Below are positions 1 to 7,631 of a stretch of 64,000 nt of DNA, in pieces. Source of the stretch: an uncultured Collinsella sp. (lineage in GTDB: Bacteria; Actinomycetota; Coriobacteriia; Coriobacteriales; Coriobacteriaceae); contig UQKL01000001.1 in NCBI GenBank assembly GCA_900541695.1, positions 62,001 to 126,000 on the forward strand, read 5' to 3'. The notes beneath the pieces are model-generated. The model saw nothing but the letters and a program-made list of their open reading frames with translations, was not told the origin of the DNA and searched no databases. A program made the position numbers and the translations under genes. The stretch's first letter is position 1. Each line of letters starts with the position of its first letter.

Positions 1-2
1 TC

Positions 3-707
3 AACGCGTTCATCCTTCGCTATTTTAAGGATGTCTCGTCGATGCTCGCGGATATCGGACGACGCAGCCGAGGTGGCACGATGGCGCGCCTCGGCACCAT
101 CCTGGTCGACCTCAACGCCAACCGCCGAAGCGGCACGGACAACCGCACCAATCTTGAGTTTTACCGCACCGAGGTCGAGCGTAGGTGCGGCATCTGCCTC
201 TCCGATCCCCTCATCTATGAGGCGTTTACCTACTACGACCGCGAAGTGCTTCCGCACAAGAATGACGATGTCATCAACGCCCACGCCATGTCGGGCGCAC
301 ACGCCGCTCTCCAGGCCGTACAGGATGCAGGGCTGCGCTGCGCGCTCTTTACCAACCCCAGCTTTCCCCAGGGGGCCATCGAGTGCCGCATGGGTTGGGG
401 CGACCTGGCCGACGCCCCCTTTGAGCTCGTCACGCATATGGGAAACGCCACCCGCTGCAAGCCCGATGCCACCTACTATCTCGAGCAGCTTCAGATGATG
501 GGACTCGAGCCACACGAGGTCCTTATGGTGGGCAACGATCCCAAGCGCGACTTCCCCAGCCCCGCCTGCGGCATTCAAACCGCCTATGTTGGCCAGGGAA
601 AACCCGGCCGAGCCACCTGGCACGGAACCATGGAAGACTTCGCCCGCAACTTCAACGCCGTAGTAGAAGCCTTCTACGAACACCAAGTAGCGAACGAACT
701 GTCGTAG
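3..707 (+). CDS. HAD-superfamily hydrolase, 5' end cut by window edge
   Basis: The reading frame is open from the first complete codon of the window, so the true start lies upstream; 234 residues are visible. HAD motif II appears as FTNPS, motif III as the lysine of KPDATYY, and motif IV as the acidic VGNDPKRD, the order expected for a Rossmann-like HAD phosphatase with a helical cap. The nucleophile motif I (DxD) must lie in the missing N-terminus. The family hydrolyses small phosphorylated metabolites in the cytoplasm; the substrate cannot be told. It converges on the minus-strand cyuA gene, with a structured repeat element between the two. An internal ATG at 42 is an annotation alternative but would discard in-frame sequence. 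Confidence 0.8.
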   Translation, partial: NAFILRYFKDVSSMLADIGRRSRGGTMARLGTILVDLNANRRSGTDNRTNLEFYRTEVERRCGICLSDPLIYEAFTYYDREVLPHKNDDVINAHAMSGAHAALQAVQDAGLRCALFTNPSFPQGAIECRMGWGDLADAPFELVTHMGNATRCKPDATYYLEQLQMMGLEPHEVLMVGNDPKRDFPSPACGIQTAYVGQGKPGRATWHGTMEDFARNFNAVVEAFYEHQVANELS

Positions 708-734
708 GACCCCTCGCTCCAAACAAAATAGTGC

Positions 735-897
735 CGCAGGTTGAGCATAAGTCAGCGAAAACGCCCCTAAGCGAGCAATGTGCCTTGAAAGAGGAGGGCA
801 TAGGCCTTCTGGCCATGCCCGACGATTGAAAGGCAGATTGCCGTTTAGGGGCGTTTGCAGCGTCGACTGGTTACGCGGTTTGGTAAAACCGCGTAAC
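735..897. repeat. Two-hairpin structured intergenic element, copy 1
   Basis: This 163-nt element carries a conserved left flank (GAGCATAAGTCAGCGA), a long interrupted stem and a right flank (GCAGCGTCGACTGGTT) followed by a 12-bp hairpin. The long stem pairs 759-770 with 845-856, then the CAAT/TGCCTT segment near 777-786 with its partner near 830-840, then GGGCAT..GGCC with GGCCATGCCC around a TTCT loop at 807-810. The second hairpin pairs 870-881 with 886-897 and abuts the cyuA stop codon. A second copy lies at 52668-52831. It may terminate or protect the cyuA transcript. Confidence 0.75.
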
Positions 898-2216
898 TAA
901 CAGACTCGAGTCTTGCCGATCATAATGTTGAGGATCTCGACGTCGGTGTCCTTCATGCCCACGCGGCCTACGTAGCCCATGCTGGCGATTGTCTGCTCGA
1001 CGGTATCCTGGATCAGGCCCTCGCCGGCGCGAAAGCCGCGACCCTGCATGGCCATATCGTGACCCAGAATTGCCGCATCGACGGCAGCGGAAATCTTGGC
1101 GGCGCAGCTCGCCTTGGCGCCATCGCACACGATGCCGCCCACGTTACCGAGCGTGTTCGAAACCGTTGCGCCAATCTGCTCGCGCGTGCCACCGCACAGC
1201 CAGGTAATCGCGGCGCCGGCGCCGCACGCGGCGCAAATAGCACCGCAAAACGCCGAGAGCGCACCGATATAGCTCTTGATATGCACGGCAATAAGGTCGG
1301 ACAGCATCACGGCGCGCACCAGGCGCTCGTGGTCGCAACGCAGGTACTCGGCATACTCCATGACGGGCAGTGCGCAGGTAATGCCCTGATTGCCCGAGCC
1401 GCACACAATGGCGACCGGCAGCGCGCAGCCGTTCATGCGGGCGTCAGACCCGGCGGCCGCACGGGCACGGGCACGGCAGGCGACGTCATCGGCACGAGCA
1501 CCCAGCAGCGTACGACCCACCTCGGCGCCCCAAGCGTGCGCAAGGCCCTCGGCACTGATCGCGCCATTCAGCTCAATCTGACGCTCAACGGCAGCGCGGG
1601 CGTCCTCAATGTCGCCGTCCTCAATAAAGTCGATGATGGACTCAATCGACATGGGCGTGTCGGCGTTGTCTGCCGCACGCTCGGCCACGACGCGTTCGGC
1701 GCAGGCGGCGCACTCCCCCGCCGACTTGCCGCACACCGGAATACCGTCGAGCGTATGGCACGTGACGTTGGTGTGGTGGTCGGTAATCTCGACGACCGCG
1801 GTATGGCCCCCGGCCGTCGCAGTCACCTTGATGTAGAGGTTGGGCACACCCTCGACAAGCGACACATCGCAGTAGCCGGCGTCGGCGAGGAGCTCGGCCA
1901 CGCGAGCGCGGTCTTCATCGTTAACGCTCTCGAGCACCTCGAGAGCGCTCTTAGCGTCGCCACCCACGGCACCCAGCACGGCTGCCGCCTCAATACCGTG
2001 CATACCACCCGAGTTGGGCACGGTCACGCTCTTAACGTTCTTGATGATGTTGCCCGAGCAGGCAACGTCCATATGATCGGGCTCGCAACCGAGCGTCTGG
2101 CTCGCCAGTGCCGCTGCATAGGCAACGGCAATGGGCTCGGTGCAGCCGAGCGCACAGACAAGCTCGCGGTTCAAAACATCGCAAAACGCGGCATCACGAA
2201 GGGAATCGGTAGGCAT
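897..2216 (-). CDS. cyuA: L-cysteine desulfidase / UPF0597-family protein
   Basis: The product is 439 residues, the full family length, and belongs to the serine-dehydratase-alpha-like UPF0597 family that includes CyuA (YhaM). These are cytoplasmic Fe-S enzymes that release sulfide, ammonia and pyruvate from L-cysteine. Cys25 in the CTEPIA motif is visible, as are glycine-rich motifs around PNSGGMHG and GSGNQG and a cysteine-rich segment FCGAICAACG near residue 335; such cysteines are plausible cluster ligands. The start is supported by GGAG eight bases upstream. It is divergent from rpiB. Substrate preference (cysteine versus another small amino acid) is inferred from the family only. Confidence 0.8.
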   Translation of the reverse strand: MPTDSLRDAAFCDVLNRELVCALGCTEPIAVAYAAALASQTLGCEPDHMDVACSGNIIKNVKSVTVPNSGGMHGIEAAAVLGAVGGDAKSALEVLESVNDEDRARVAELLADAGYCDVSLVEGVPNLYIKVTATAGGHTAVVEITDHHTNVTCHTLDGIPVCGKSAGECAACAERVVAERAADNADTPMSIESIIDFIEDGDIEDARAAVERQIELNGAISAEGLAHAWGAEVGRTLLGARADDVACRARARAAAGSDARMNGCALPVAIVCGSGNQGITCALPVMEYAEYLRCDHERLVRAVMLSDLIAVHIKSYIGALSAFCGAICAACGAGAAITWLCGGTREQIGATVSNTLGNVGGIVCDGAKASCAAKISAAVDAAILGHDMAMQGRGFRAGEGLIQDTVEQTIASMGYVGRVGMKDTDVEILNIMIGKTRVC

Positions 2217-2488
2217 AGGTATCTCCTACTTGTATAACGGACTGGGCTCTCGAAAATAATTAGTTCTTTTATTTGATAACAATGCATCAAAAACCGCAAC
2301 CATGGTTCCGGCAGACGGCGCTCAAGCGCAAACTGACGACATTCATTCACGAGAAACCGGTCTTGTTGCATGCTAAAGCGTTTGACCAAAAAACGCCCGA
2401 GCGTTTACGCAAAAGTCGCGCTATCATGCAGTCGAACGCGGTAAACACCTTTAGCATTTGCGCCGCACAGACCAGAGAGGAACCATCC

Positions 2489-2956
2489 ATGAAGATCGGT
2501 ATCGGTAACGACCACGCCGCCGTCGAGCTCAAGAACATCATCTCCGAGCACCTGAAGGAGCGCGGCTGCGAGGTCGTGAACTTTGGCACCGACACCTCCG
2601 AGAGCTTTGACTACCCCATCGCCGGCTACAAGGTGGGTAAGGCCGTTGCCAACGGCGACGTCGACCTGGGCATCCTCATCTGTGGCACCGGCGTCGGGAT
2701 TAGTCTGGCTGCCAACAAGGTCGAGGGCGTACGCGCCGTTGTGTGCTCCGAGCCCTTCAGCGCCAAGCTCTCCCGCATGCACAACAATACCAACGTGCTC
2801 GCCTTTGGCGCCCGCGTCGTGGGCTCCGAGCTCGCCAAGATGATTGTCGACGAGTGGCTCGACGCCGAGTTTGAGGGTGGTCGTCACGAGCGTCGCGTTA
2901 ACCTCCTCAACGAGATCGATCGCACGCGCGGCCTTAAGATCGTCGACGAAGCCTAA
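2489..2956 (+). CDS. rpiB: Ribose 5-phosphate isomerase B
   Basis: This 155-residue protein belongs to the RpiB/LacA/LacB family, which interconverts ribose 5-phosphate and ribulose 5-phosphate in the pentose phosphate pathway. The N-terminus shows the phosphate-binding IGNDHA (Asp8, His9). Cys65 in the ICGTGVGIS motif is the expected catalytic base. A longer frame from 2273 exists, but the family N-terminus and the AGAGAGGA site just upstream fix the start at 2489. A strong hairpin follows the stop. It is a monocistronic gene convergent with ndk. A LacA/B-type role on galactose 6-phosphate is less likely, since no lactose genes are nearby. Confidence 0.93.
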   Translation: MKIGIGNDHAAVELKNIISEHLKERGCEVVNFGTDTSESFDYPIAGYKVGKAVANGDVDLGILICGTGVGISLAANKVEGVRAVVCSEPFSAKLSRMHNNTNVLAFGARVVGSELAKMIVDEWLDAEFEGGRHERRVNLLNEIDRTRGLKIVDEA

Positions 2957-2983
2957 ACTATTCAGTGCCACAAGCTAACAGCA

Positions 2984-3018
2984 GGGGCCCGCTCGGAACA
3001 CGTGTCCGAGCGGGCCCC
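2984..3018 (+). terminator. Hairpin terminator after rpiB
   Basis: A perfect 14-bp stem (2984-2997 with 3005-3018) closes a 7-nt loop and is followed by TTCATAGATTTT. The tract is not pure U, so efficiency is uncertain. Confidence 0.65.
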
Positions 3019-3031
3019 TTCATAGATTTTG

Positions 3032-3067
3032 AAATAAAAGAGCGCCGCGGATGGAGTTCCGCGGCGC
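3032..3067 (-). terminator. Intrinsic terminator after ndk
   Basis: A 10-bp GC stem (3042-3051 with 3058-3067) is followed on the minus strand by CTCTTTTATTTC. It lies about 40 nt past the ndk stop. Confidence 0.8.
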
Positions 3068-3107
3068 CCAAGCCACACGCTAACAGCTTTAAGGAGTCAA
3101 AGCTGGT

Positions 3108-3512
3108 TTAGCCAAAGAAGCGCTTGATCTCGATCTCGGCGTTCTCCAGGCAGTCGGAGCCGTGGATCACGTTGGCGTTGACATCAACGGCAAAGTCGCC
3201 GCGGATGGTACCAGGAGCAGCGTCAAGCGGATTAGTAGCGCCCATAAGGGTGCGCATCTTAGCAACAGCGGAGAGACCGGAAACGACCATCTTGACGACC
3301 GGACCGCTCGTCATAAAGTCACAGAGACCGCCAAAGAAGGGCTTGTCGGCCAGATGGGCATAGTGCTCCTCGACGGTAGCGCGCTCGAGCGTGGTCATCT
3401 CCATGCGCTCGATGACAAGGCCGCTGCGCTCGATGCGAGCAACAATCTCGCCGATCTTGCGGTCGCGCACGGCGTCGGGCTTAATCATGATGAAGGTCTT
3501 CTCGATAGCCAT
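3108..3512 (-). CDS. ndk: Nucleoside diphosphate kinase
   Basis: The 134-residue product is a normal-length NDK, which transfers the gamma phosphate of ATP to nucleoside diphosphates through a phosphohistidine. The active-site His117 sits in VIHGSD. The N-terminal EKTFIMIKPDAV strand and the central NPLDAAPGTIRGDF nucleotide-binding segment are canonical. The start was set at 3512 because an in-frame upstream ATG at 3554 would add residues foreign to the family, while GAAAGG lies at good distance from 3512. It is transcribed alone, from a recognisable promoter to a terminator. Confidence 0.96.
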   Translation of the reverse strand: MAIEKTFIMIKPDAVRDRKIGEIVARIERSGLVIERMEMTTLERATVEEHYAHLADKPFFGGLCDFMTSGPVVKMVVSGLSAVAKMRTLMGATNPLDAAPGTIRGDFAVDVNANVIHGSDCLENAEIEIKRFFG

Positions 3513-3575
3513 AAGGTAGCCTTTCAAGTAGGTTCGCGCGTGCCCAAGTCCCATTCCGGCACCCGCCTGGACTGC

Positions 3576-3604
3576 ATCGTAACAGAGTTTTAGCTGCAGT
3601 TAAA
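3576..3604 (-). promoter_or_regulatory. Probable ndk promoter
   Basis: On the minus strand TTTAAC (3604-3599) and TACGAT (3581-3576) are separated by exactly 17 bp, and the -10 lies about 60 bp upstream of the ndk start codon. Each box matches the sigma-70 consensus at four of six positions. Confidence 0.5.
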
Positions 3605-3810
3605 CAAAAAGCTGTTTATTGAAACGTTGCAATTTATTGAAGCGTTCCATATGTGTCACTTCTGTTTCGAAGCCCGATTAGAGTACCATCCGACTGCCCA
3701 TCAACCGCATCGAGCAGAGCAGACGGTCGGTTGCCGCCCGCGAACGTACCCCATTCACAACCTGCCCAAAGGTTCTACAGAACTTCTCGACAAGCCCCTC
3801 CCCCATAGCA

Positions 3811-3844
3811 ACAAAATGCGGGCGCCCACATCAGCAGGCGCCCG
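3811..3844 (-). terminator. Terminator after argH
   Basis: An 8-bp stem (CGGGCGCC at 3819-3826 with 3837-3844) with a 10-nt loop is followed on the minus strand by CATTTTGTT. Confidence 0.75.
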
Positions 3845-3896
3845 TAAAGCGAAAACGATTTATCAATAAATGGCCAAAACGGCTTCAGCCAAACCT

Positions 3897-5327
3897 CTAC
3901 TTTGCCCCGTGACCCATCTCGACGACCTTGGTCAGCAATCCAAACACGCCCTCGTCAGCCACGAGCTGTGCCTCGGCGCGCTCAAGCTGCACGGCAACGG
4001 CGGCAGGAGCGGTGCCGCCCTCGGTCGTGCGCGCGGCGACAATCGACGGGATGTCGAGCGCCTCGGTGATGTCGCGCTCAAAGAGCGGGCTTGCCTCCTG
4101 GAACACCTCAAACGGCAGGTCCTCAAGATTGCAGCCGCGCTTCTCACACATCAGAACCAGATGCCCCACCACGGCATGTGCCTCACGGAACGGCAGGCCA
4201 CGCTTAGCCAGGTAATCGGCAACATCGGTGGCGGCAAGGTGACCCACGCCGCACTCGCGCGCCATGGCATCCTCGTTGACGGTCCAAGTCGAAATCATTC
4301 CGGCCATAACCGACAGGCACTGCATGAGCGTGTGAGCGGTATCGAGCGCGCCCTCCTTGTCCTCCTGCAAGTCCTTGTTATAAGCAAGCGGCAGGCCCTT
4401 CATGGTCACGAGCAGCTGCACCAGGTTGCCATACACACGGCCGCTCTTGCCGCGGATAAGCTCGGCAAAGTCGGGATTCTTCTTCTGCGGCATGATGGAC
4501 GAGCCGGTGGAGTACGAGTCGGAAAGCGTGATAAAGCCAAATTCGGAGCTCGACCACAGCACGATCTCCTCGGAAAGACGCGACAGGTGCATGGCCATGA
4601 CGGAGCCGGCGTAATGCAGATCGAGCAGGAAATCGCGGTCGGAAACCGCATCGAGCGAGTTGGGAATCACGCCCGCAAAGCCAAGCTCGGTAGCCGTCAT
4701 CTGACGATCGAGCGGATAGCTCGTACCGGCAAGCGCGGCAGCGCCCAGCGGGCAGTTGTCGGCAGCATCAAAGGCGGCCTTCAGGCGTGTAAAGTCGCGC
4801 GCGAACATCCAAGAATACGCCAGCAGATGATGCGACAGCAGCACGGGCTGAGCATGCTGCATGTGCGTGTAGCCCGGCAGAATCACCTTGTCGTACCTCT
4901 TGGCCGCATCCACCAGCACGTGGCGCAGCTCAAGATTGGCCTCCATAAGCTCCTTGGCCAGCGCCTTGACGCCCAGGCGCGTATCGGTCGCCACCTGGTC
5001 GTTGCGTGAACGCCCGGTATGCAGGCGCTTGCCCGCCTCGCCGATGCGACGGGTCAGCTCGCTCTCGATGGACATATGAATGTCTTCGTCGTTGATGTCG
5101 AAGGTGAAGTTGCCGGCATCGATATCCTGTTCGATTCCGGTCAGGCCCTTGGCAATCGCCTGCTCGTCCTCGGCACTGATGATGCCCTGGGCCGCCAGCA
5201 TTTTGGCATGCGCCTTAGAGCCGGCGATATCCTGCTTATAGAGATGTTTGTCGACCGGCAGCGACGCGCCAAACTCTTGCGTGACCTCGGCCACGCCTGC
5301 CTCAAAACGACCGCCCCAAAGAGCCAT
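3897..5327 (-). CDS. argH: Argininosuccinate lyase
   Basis: The 476-residue product cleaves argininosuccinate to arginine and fumarate, the last step of arginine biosynthesis. The superfamily signature GSSIMPQKKNPD is intact and carries the catalytic serine loop. The N-terminus MALWGGRF is the usual one, so the start is placed at 5327 rather than at an in-frame ATG at 5402; GGAGAAAGGGG precedes it. It lies downstream of argG on the same strand, separated by a 56-residue gene and a hairpin. Confidence 0.96.
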   Translation of the reverse strand: MALWGGRFEAGVAEVTQEFGASLPVDKHLYKQDIAGSKAHAKMLAAQGIISAEDEQAIAKGLTGIEQDIDAGNFTFDINDEDIHMSIESELTRRIGEAGKRLHTGRSRNDQVATDTRLGVKALAKELMEANLELRHVLVDAAKRYDKVILPGYTHMQHAQPVLLSHHLLAYSWMFARDFTRLKAAFDAADNCPLGAAALAGTSYPLDRQMTATELGFAGVIPNSLDAVSDRDFLLDLHYAGSVMAMHLSRLSEEIVLWSSSEFGFITLSDSYSTGSSIMPQKKNPDFAELIRGKSGRVYGNLVQLLVTMKGLPLAYNKDLQEDKEGALDTAHTLMQCLSVMAGMISTWTVNEDAMARECGVGHLAATDVADYLAKRGLPFREAHAVVGHLVLMCEKRGCNLEDLPFEVFQEASPLFERDITEALDIPSIVAARTTEGGTAPAAVAVQLERAEAQLVADEGVFGLLTKVVEMGHGAK

Positions 5328-5445
5328 GGAACCGTCCCCTTTCTCCAAATACCAAAACAAGCGCCCAAAGCAATGCGCCATATCGCTAAAGCGATTTTTC
5401 AACCGCTAGTTTTACACATTCCCCACCATGCGCGAGGCCATATAG

Positions 5446-5616
5446 CTAATTTGCAAAGAAGCGACGCGCCATGCACTTGGCGCCCAACGTCTCCCTCCGA
5501 ATGTTGCCCTGCGAACCATCGATCCAGGCCTTCAAGCTCATAGGGACGTCCTCGACCTTTGCAGCATCGAACTCGGGCGCAAGGGCAAGTAAAGCATGCG
5601 CGACAGCATTGAACAT
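5446..5616 (-). CDS. Small hypothetical protein (56 aa) between argG and argH
   Basis: An ATG at 5616 preceded by GAGGAG eight bases upstream opens a 56-residue frame ending at a TAG. The protein starts MFNAVAHALLALAPEF and ends KCMARRFFAN. It has no signal peptide or membrane segment; the first 16 residues are apolar and the C-terminal third is basic. I do not recognise a family. Its ribosome-binding site is better than those of many neighbours, and it sits between argG and argH on their strand, so co-expression with arginine biosynthesis is possible. It is not arginine-codon-rich enough to be a leader peptide. Confidence 0.55.
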   Translation of the reverse strand: MFNAVAHALLALAPEFDAAKVEDVPMSLKAWIDGSQGNIRRETLGAKCMARRFFAN

Positions 5617-5666
5617 AATGGATACTCCTCATATATATAGGCACAGAGCCGCCAAATTGATAGAAG

Positions 5667-5696
5667 GAGCCCCGCCGGACAACCCCGGCGGGGCTC
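5667..5696 (-). terminator. Hairpin between argG and the small gene
   Basis: A perfect 12-bp stem (5667-5678 with 5685-5696) with a 6-nt loop lies about 150 bases past the argG stop. On the minus strand it is followed by CTTCTATCAATTT, a weak U-tract, so it may be a partial terminator or a processing hairpin. Confidence 0.6.
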
Positions 5697-5849
5697 GGAC
5701 TCAGCCGCAGACGCGGCATCATATATGCGGGCGGAACGTAGGGGCCACCGATGATAAGAAGTGTCAGCAAGCATAACGAAAGGTAGGGACCCCATGCGCC
5801 CGTTATGTATCACGCGGATGGGCCGCGCGGATACCAAGGAAAGGAAGAC

Positions 5850-7076
5850 TTAAGCCTGGGCGGCAGCAGAGCTGGGACCCTGGACCTTAGCCCACGTCTT
5901 GAGCGACAGCGTATCGATCTCGATAAAGCCGGCGCTGGCCTTCTCGTCAAACGTGGTGTCGCGGTCGTAGGTAGCCAGGCCGTAGTCGTAGAGGCTGAAG
6001 GGGCTCTTGCGGCCGACAACATGGCAGTTGCCCTTAAAGAACTTCAGACGGACGGTACCGGTCACGAACTTCTGGGTGTCGGCCATAAAGGCGTCGAGCG
6101 CGTTTTTGAGCGGGCTGTACCACTGGCCGTTGTACACGGCGGTGGCCCAATCCTGCTCGAGCTTAATCTTAGTCTTGAGCAGGTCGCCCTCGACGCAAAT
6201 GTCCTCGAGCGCCTTGTGGGCGGTGATGAGCGTCAGGGCTCCGGGAACCTCATAGCACTCGCGGCTCTTGAGGCCCACCAGACGATCCTCGACCAGGTCG
6301 AGACGGCCAAAGCCGTTGTCGCCCGAAATCTTGTTGAGGGCGATGACGATCTCGGAGAGTTTCATCTTCTTGCCGTCGACGGCGACGGGCTTGCCGGCCT
6401 CAAACTCAATCTCGGTATACGTCGGGGTGTCGGGCGTGTCCTCGGGATTCTTGGTCATAACCCAGGCGTCGTCGAGCGGCTCGTTCCAGGGATCCTCCAG
6501 GTGGCCGCACTCAATGGCACGACCCCACAGGTTGTCGTCGATAGAATAGGGGTTATCGTTGGCACCCTCGGGAACCGGCACGTTATGGGCGTGAGCATAG
6601 GCGACCTCGTCGGGACGGCACTTCAGATCCCACTCGCGAACCGGGGCGATAACCTTGAGCTCGGGGTCGAGGGCCTTGACGGCAGCCTCAAAACGAACCT
6701 GGTCGTTACCCTTGCCGGTGCAGCCGTGGGCGACGTAGGTCGCGCCAAACTCGTGGGCGACCTCGACAAGCTTCTTGGCGAGCAGCGGGCGTGACAGGGC
6801 GGAGAGCAGCGGGTACTTGTTCTCGTACATGGAGTTTGCAGCGATGGCCTTAGTCAGGAACTCATCGGAGAACTCGTCGCGCAGGTCGAGCACCTGGCAA
6901 TCGAGAACGCCCAGGTCGAGCGCTTTCTGCTTCTTGGCATCCAGGCCGGCCTCCTCCTGGCCCACGTTGCCGCAGACGCAAACGACATCGAGATTCTTCT
7001 CGTCCTGGAGCCACTTGACACATACGGATGTATCAAGACCGCCGGAATATGCGAGAACGACTTTTTCCTTGCTCAT
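5850..7076 (-). CDS. argG: Argininosuccinate synthase
   Basis: The 408-residue product joins citrulline and aspartate with ATP to form argininosuccinate. The PP-loop AYSGGLDTSV is at residues 8-17, and the citrulline/aspartate-binding segments (YVAHGCTGKGND, YSIDDNLWGRAIE) are present. MSKEKVVLAYSGG is a typical N-terminus, and GAAAGGAAA lies upstream of 7076; a start at 7127 is rejected. The 206-base leader upstream contains a short ORF ending in six arginine codons out of ten, which suggests control by arginyl-tRNA supply. Confidence 0.96.
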   Translation of the reverse strand: MSKEKVVLAYSGGLDTSVCVKWLQDEKNLDVVCVCGNVGQEEAGLDAKKQKALDLGVLDCQVLDLRDEFSDEFLTKAIAANSMYENKYPLLSALSRPLLAKKLVEVAHEFGATYVAHGCTGKGNDQVRFEAAVKALDPELKVIAPVREWDLKCRPDEVAYAHAHNVPVPEGANDNPYSIDDNLWGRAIECGHLEDPWNEPLDDAWVMTKNPEDTPDTPTYTEIEFEAGKPVAVDGKKMKLSEIVIALNKISGDNGFGRLDLVEDRLVGLKSRECYEVPGALTLITAHKALEDICVEGDLLKTKIKLEQDWATAVYNGQWYSPLKNALDAFMADTQKFVTGTVRLKFFKGNCHVVGRKSPFSLYDYGLATYDRDTTFDEKASAGFIEIDTLSLKTWAKVQGPSSAAAQA

Positions 7077-7282
7077 GGCTGTTTCCTTTCGCCCTTGGTA
7101 GCTAGTTAGAACATCGGTCAGTTGCAAGTCACCTTGAGGTCAAAAACCGTGCAATATCAGGTTATTCAGCAGAATGCATCACAGGCATGCCCTAGAAACA
7201 TGCGTCTATGTCGTGCATAAAACCCAACGACCTCAAAATGACTCTGTTGAGGCGTTACGCCCCATAAGGACAGAGACGATTG
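7077..7282 (-). promoter_or_regulatory. Candidate arginine attenuator leader of argG
   Basis: Between the leader peptide stop and argG the RNA can form competing pairs (minus-strand sense). Pair A is CTCTGT with ACAGAG (plus 7270-7275 and 7242-7247). Pair B is CCTCAA with TTGAGG (7247-7252 and 7231-7236), followed by GTTGGGTTTT. Pair C is TTGAGGTC with GACCTCAA (7229-7236 and 7134-7141). B and C share the same strand and exclude each other, as in an attenuator. No canonical GC-rich terminator with a long U-run is obvious, so termination versus translational control is open. Confidence 0.45.
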
Positions 7283-7357
7283 TTATCGTCGTCGGGAAAT
7301 TGCGCGCTGGCGTCGGATGGCATTGTCTGCAGTAGTGATGATCTTTACGAACTGCAT
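7283..7357 (-). CDS. Arginine-rich leader peptide upstream of argG (24 aa)
   Basis: An AAGGAG site six bases upstream of the ATG at 7357 starts a 24-residue frame ending in TAA at 7283. The last ten codons encode RRQRAISRRR; the final three arginines are consecutive CGA codons just before the stop. This is the layout of a ribosome-stalling leader peptide that senses charged tRNA-Arg. It lies upstream of argG on the same strand. The peptide itself probably has no function. It could be coincidental, but the ribosome-binding site and the clustering argue against that. Confidence 0.6.
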   Translation of the reverse strand: MQFVKIITTADNAIRRQRAISRRR

Positions 7358-7631
7358 CTGCCTCTCCTTTCACCTATCGCCGGGCGCAATTCTAATATCG
7401 CAAACGGTACCTTTTCCTCGGTAAGCGGTTGTTTTTCCGTCTCCGTTTTCGATGGTCGCTATATTACGCTAAAGTGCCCGCAGCACAAGCGACAAATTCA
7501 AATTTCTGAAAAGTTTTTTCATTACTTTGTGAAGCGTGGTGCAAATACGCTCCGTTCCTGCGACAATACGCTCGGTTACTGGTTGATGGTTATAACGTCT
7601 GAAACAATTTCGAAACGAAAGGCGCGCTTTT
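7358..7631. other. Divergent intergenic region argG leader / HAD gene
   Basis: This AT-richer stretch must hold the argG promoter (minus) and the promoter of the HAD gene (plus). On the minus strand TTGTGC and TAATAT are spaced 16 bp apart in the 7460-7490 part, a weak candidate. No other gene is seen; an open frame from 7280 on the plus strand runs through the leader and lacks support. Confidence 0.4.

Larger units (their letters stand above)
3513..3896. other. Intergenic region between ndk and argH
   Basis: This 384-base stretch holds the ndk promoter near 3576-3604 and the argH terminator at 3811-3844. Apart from these I see no gene, repeat or RNA; short open frames here lack ribosome-binding sites and family features. 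Confidence 0.6.

Noticed and set aside
5399..5837. Two minus-strand frames of about 100-120 codons between argG and argH
   Set aside because: They lack ribosome-binding sites and run through the argG hairpin; the 56-residue frame at 5446-5616 is the better supported gene.
7150..7180. ArgR box upstream of argG (TTATTCAGCAGAATGCAT)
   Set aside because: The half-sites are in the opposite order to TGAAT-N4-ATTCA, so it does not fit the consensus; the leader peptide explains arginine control better.
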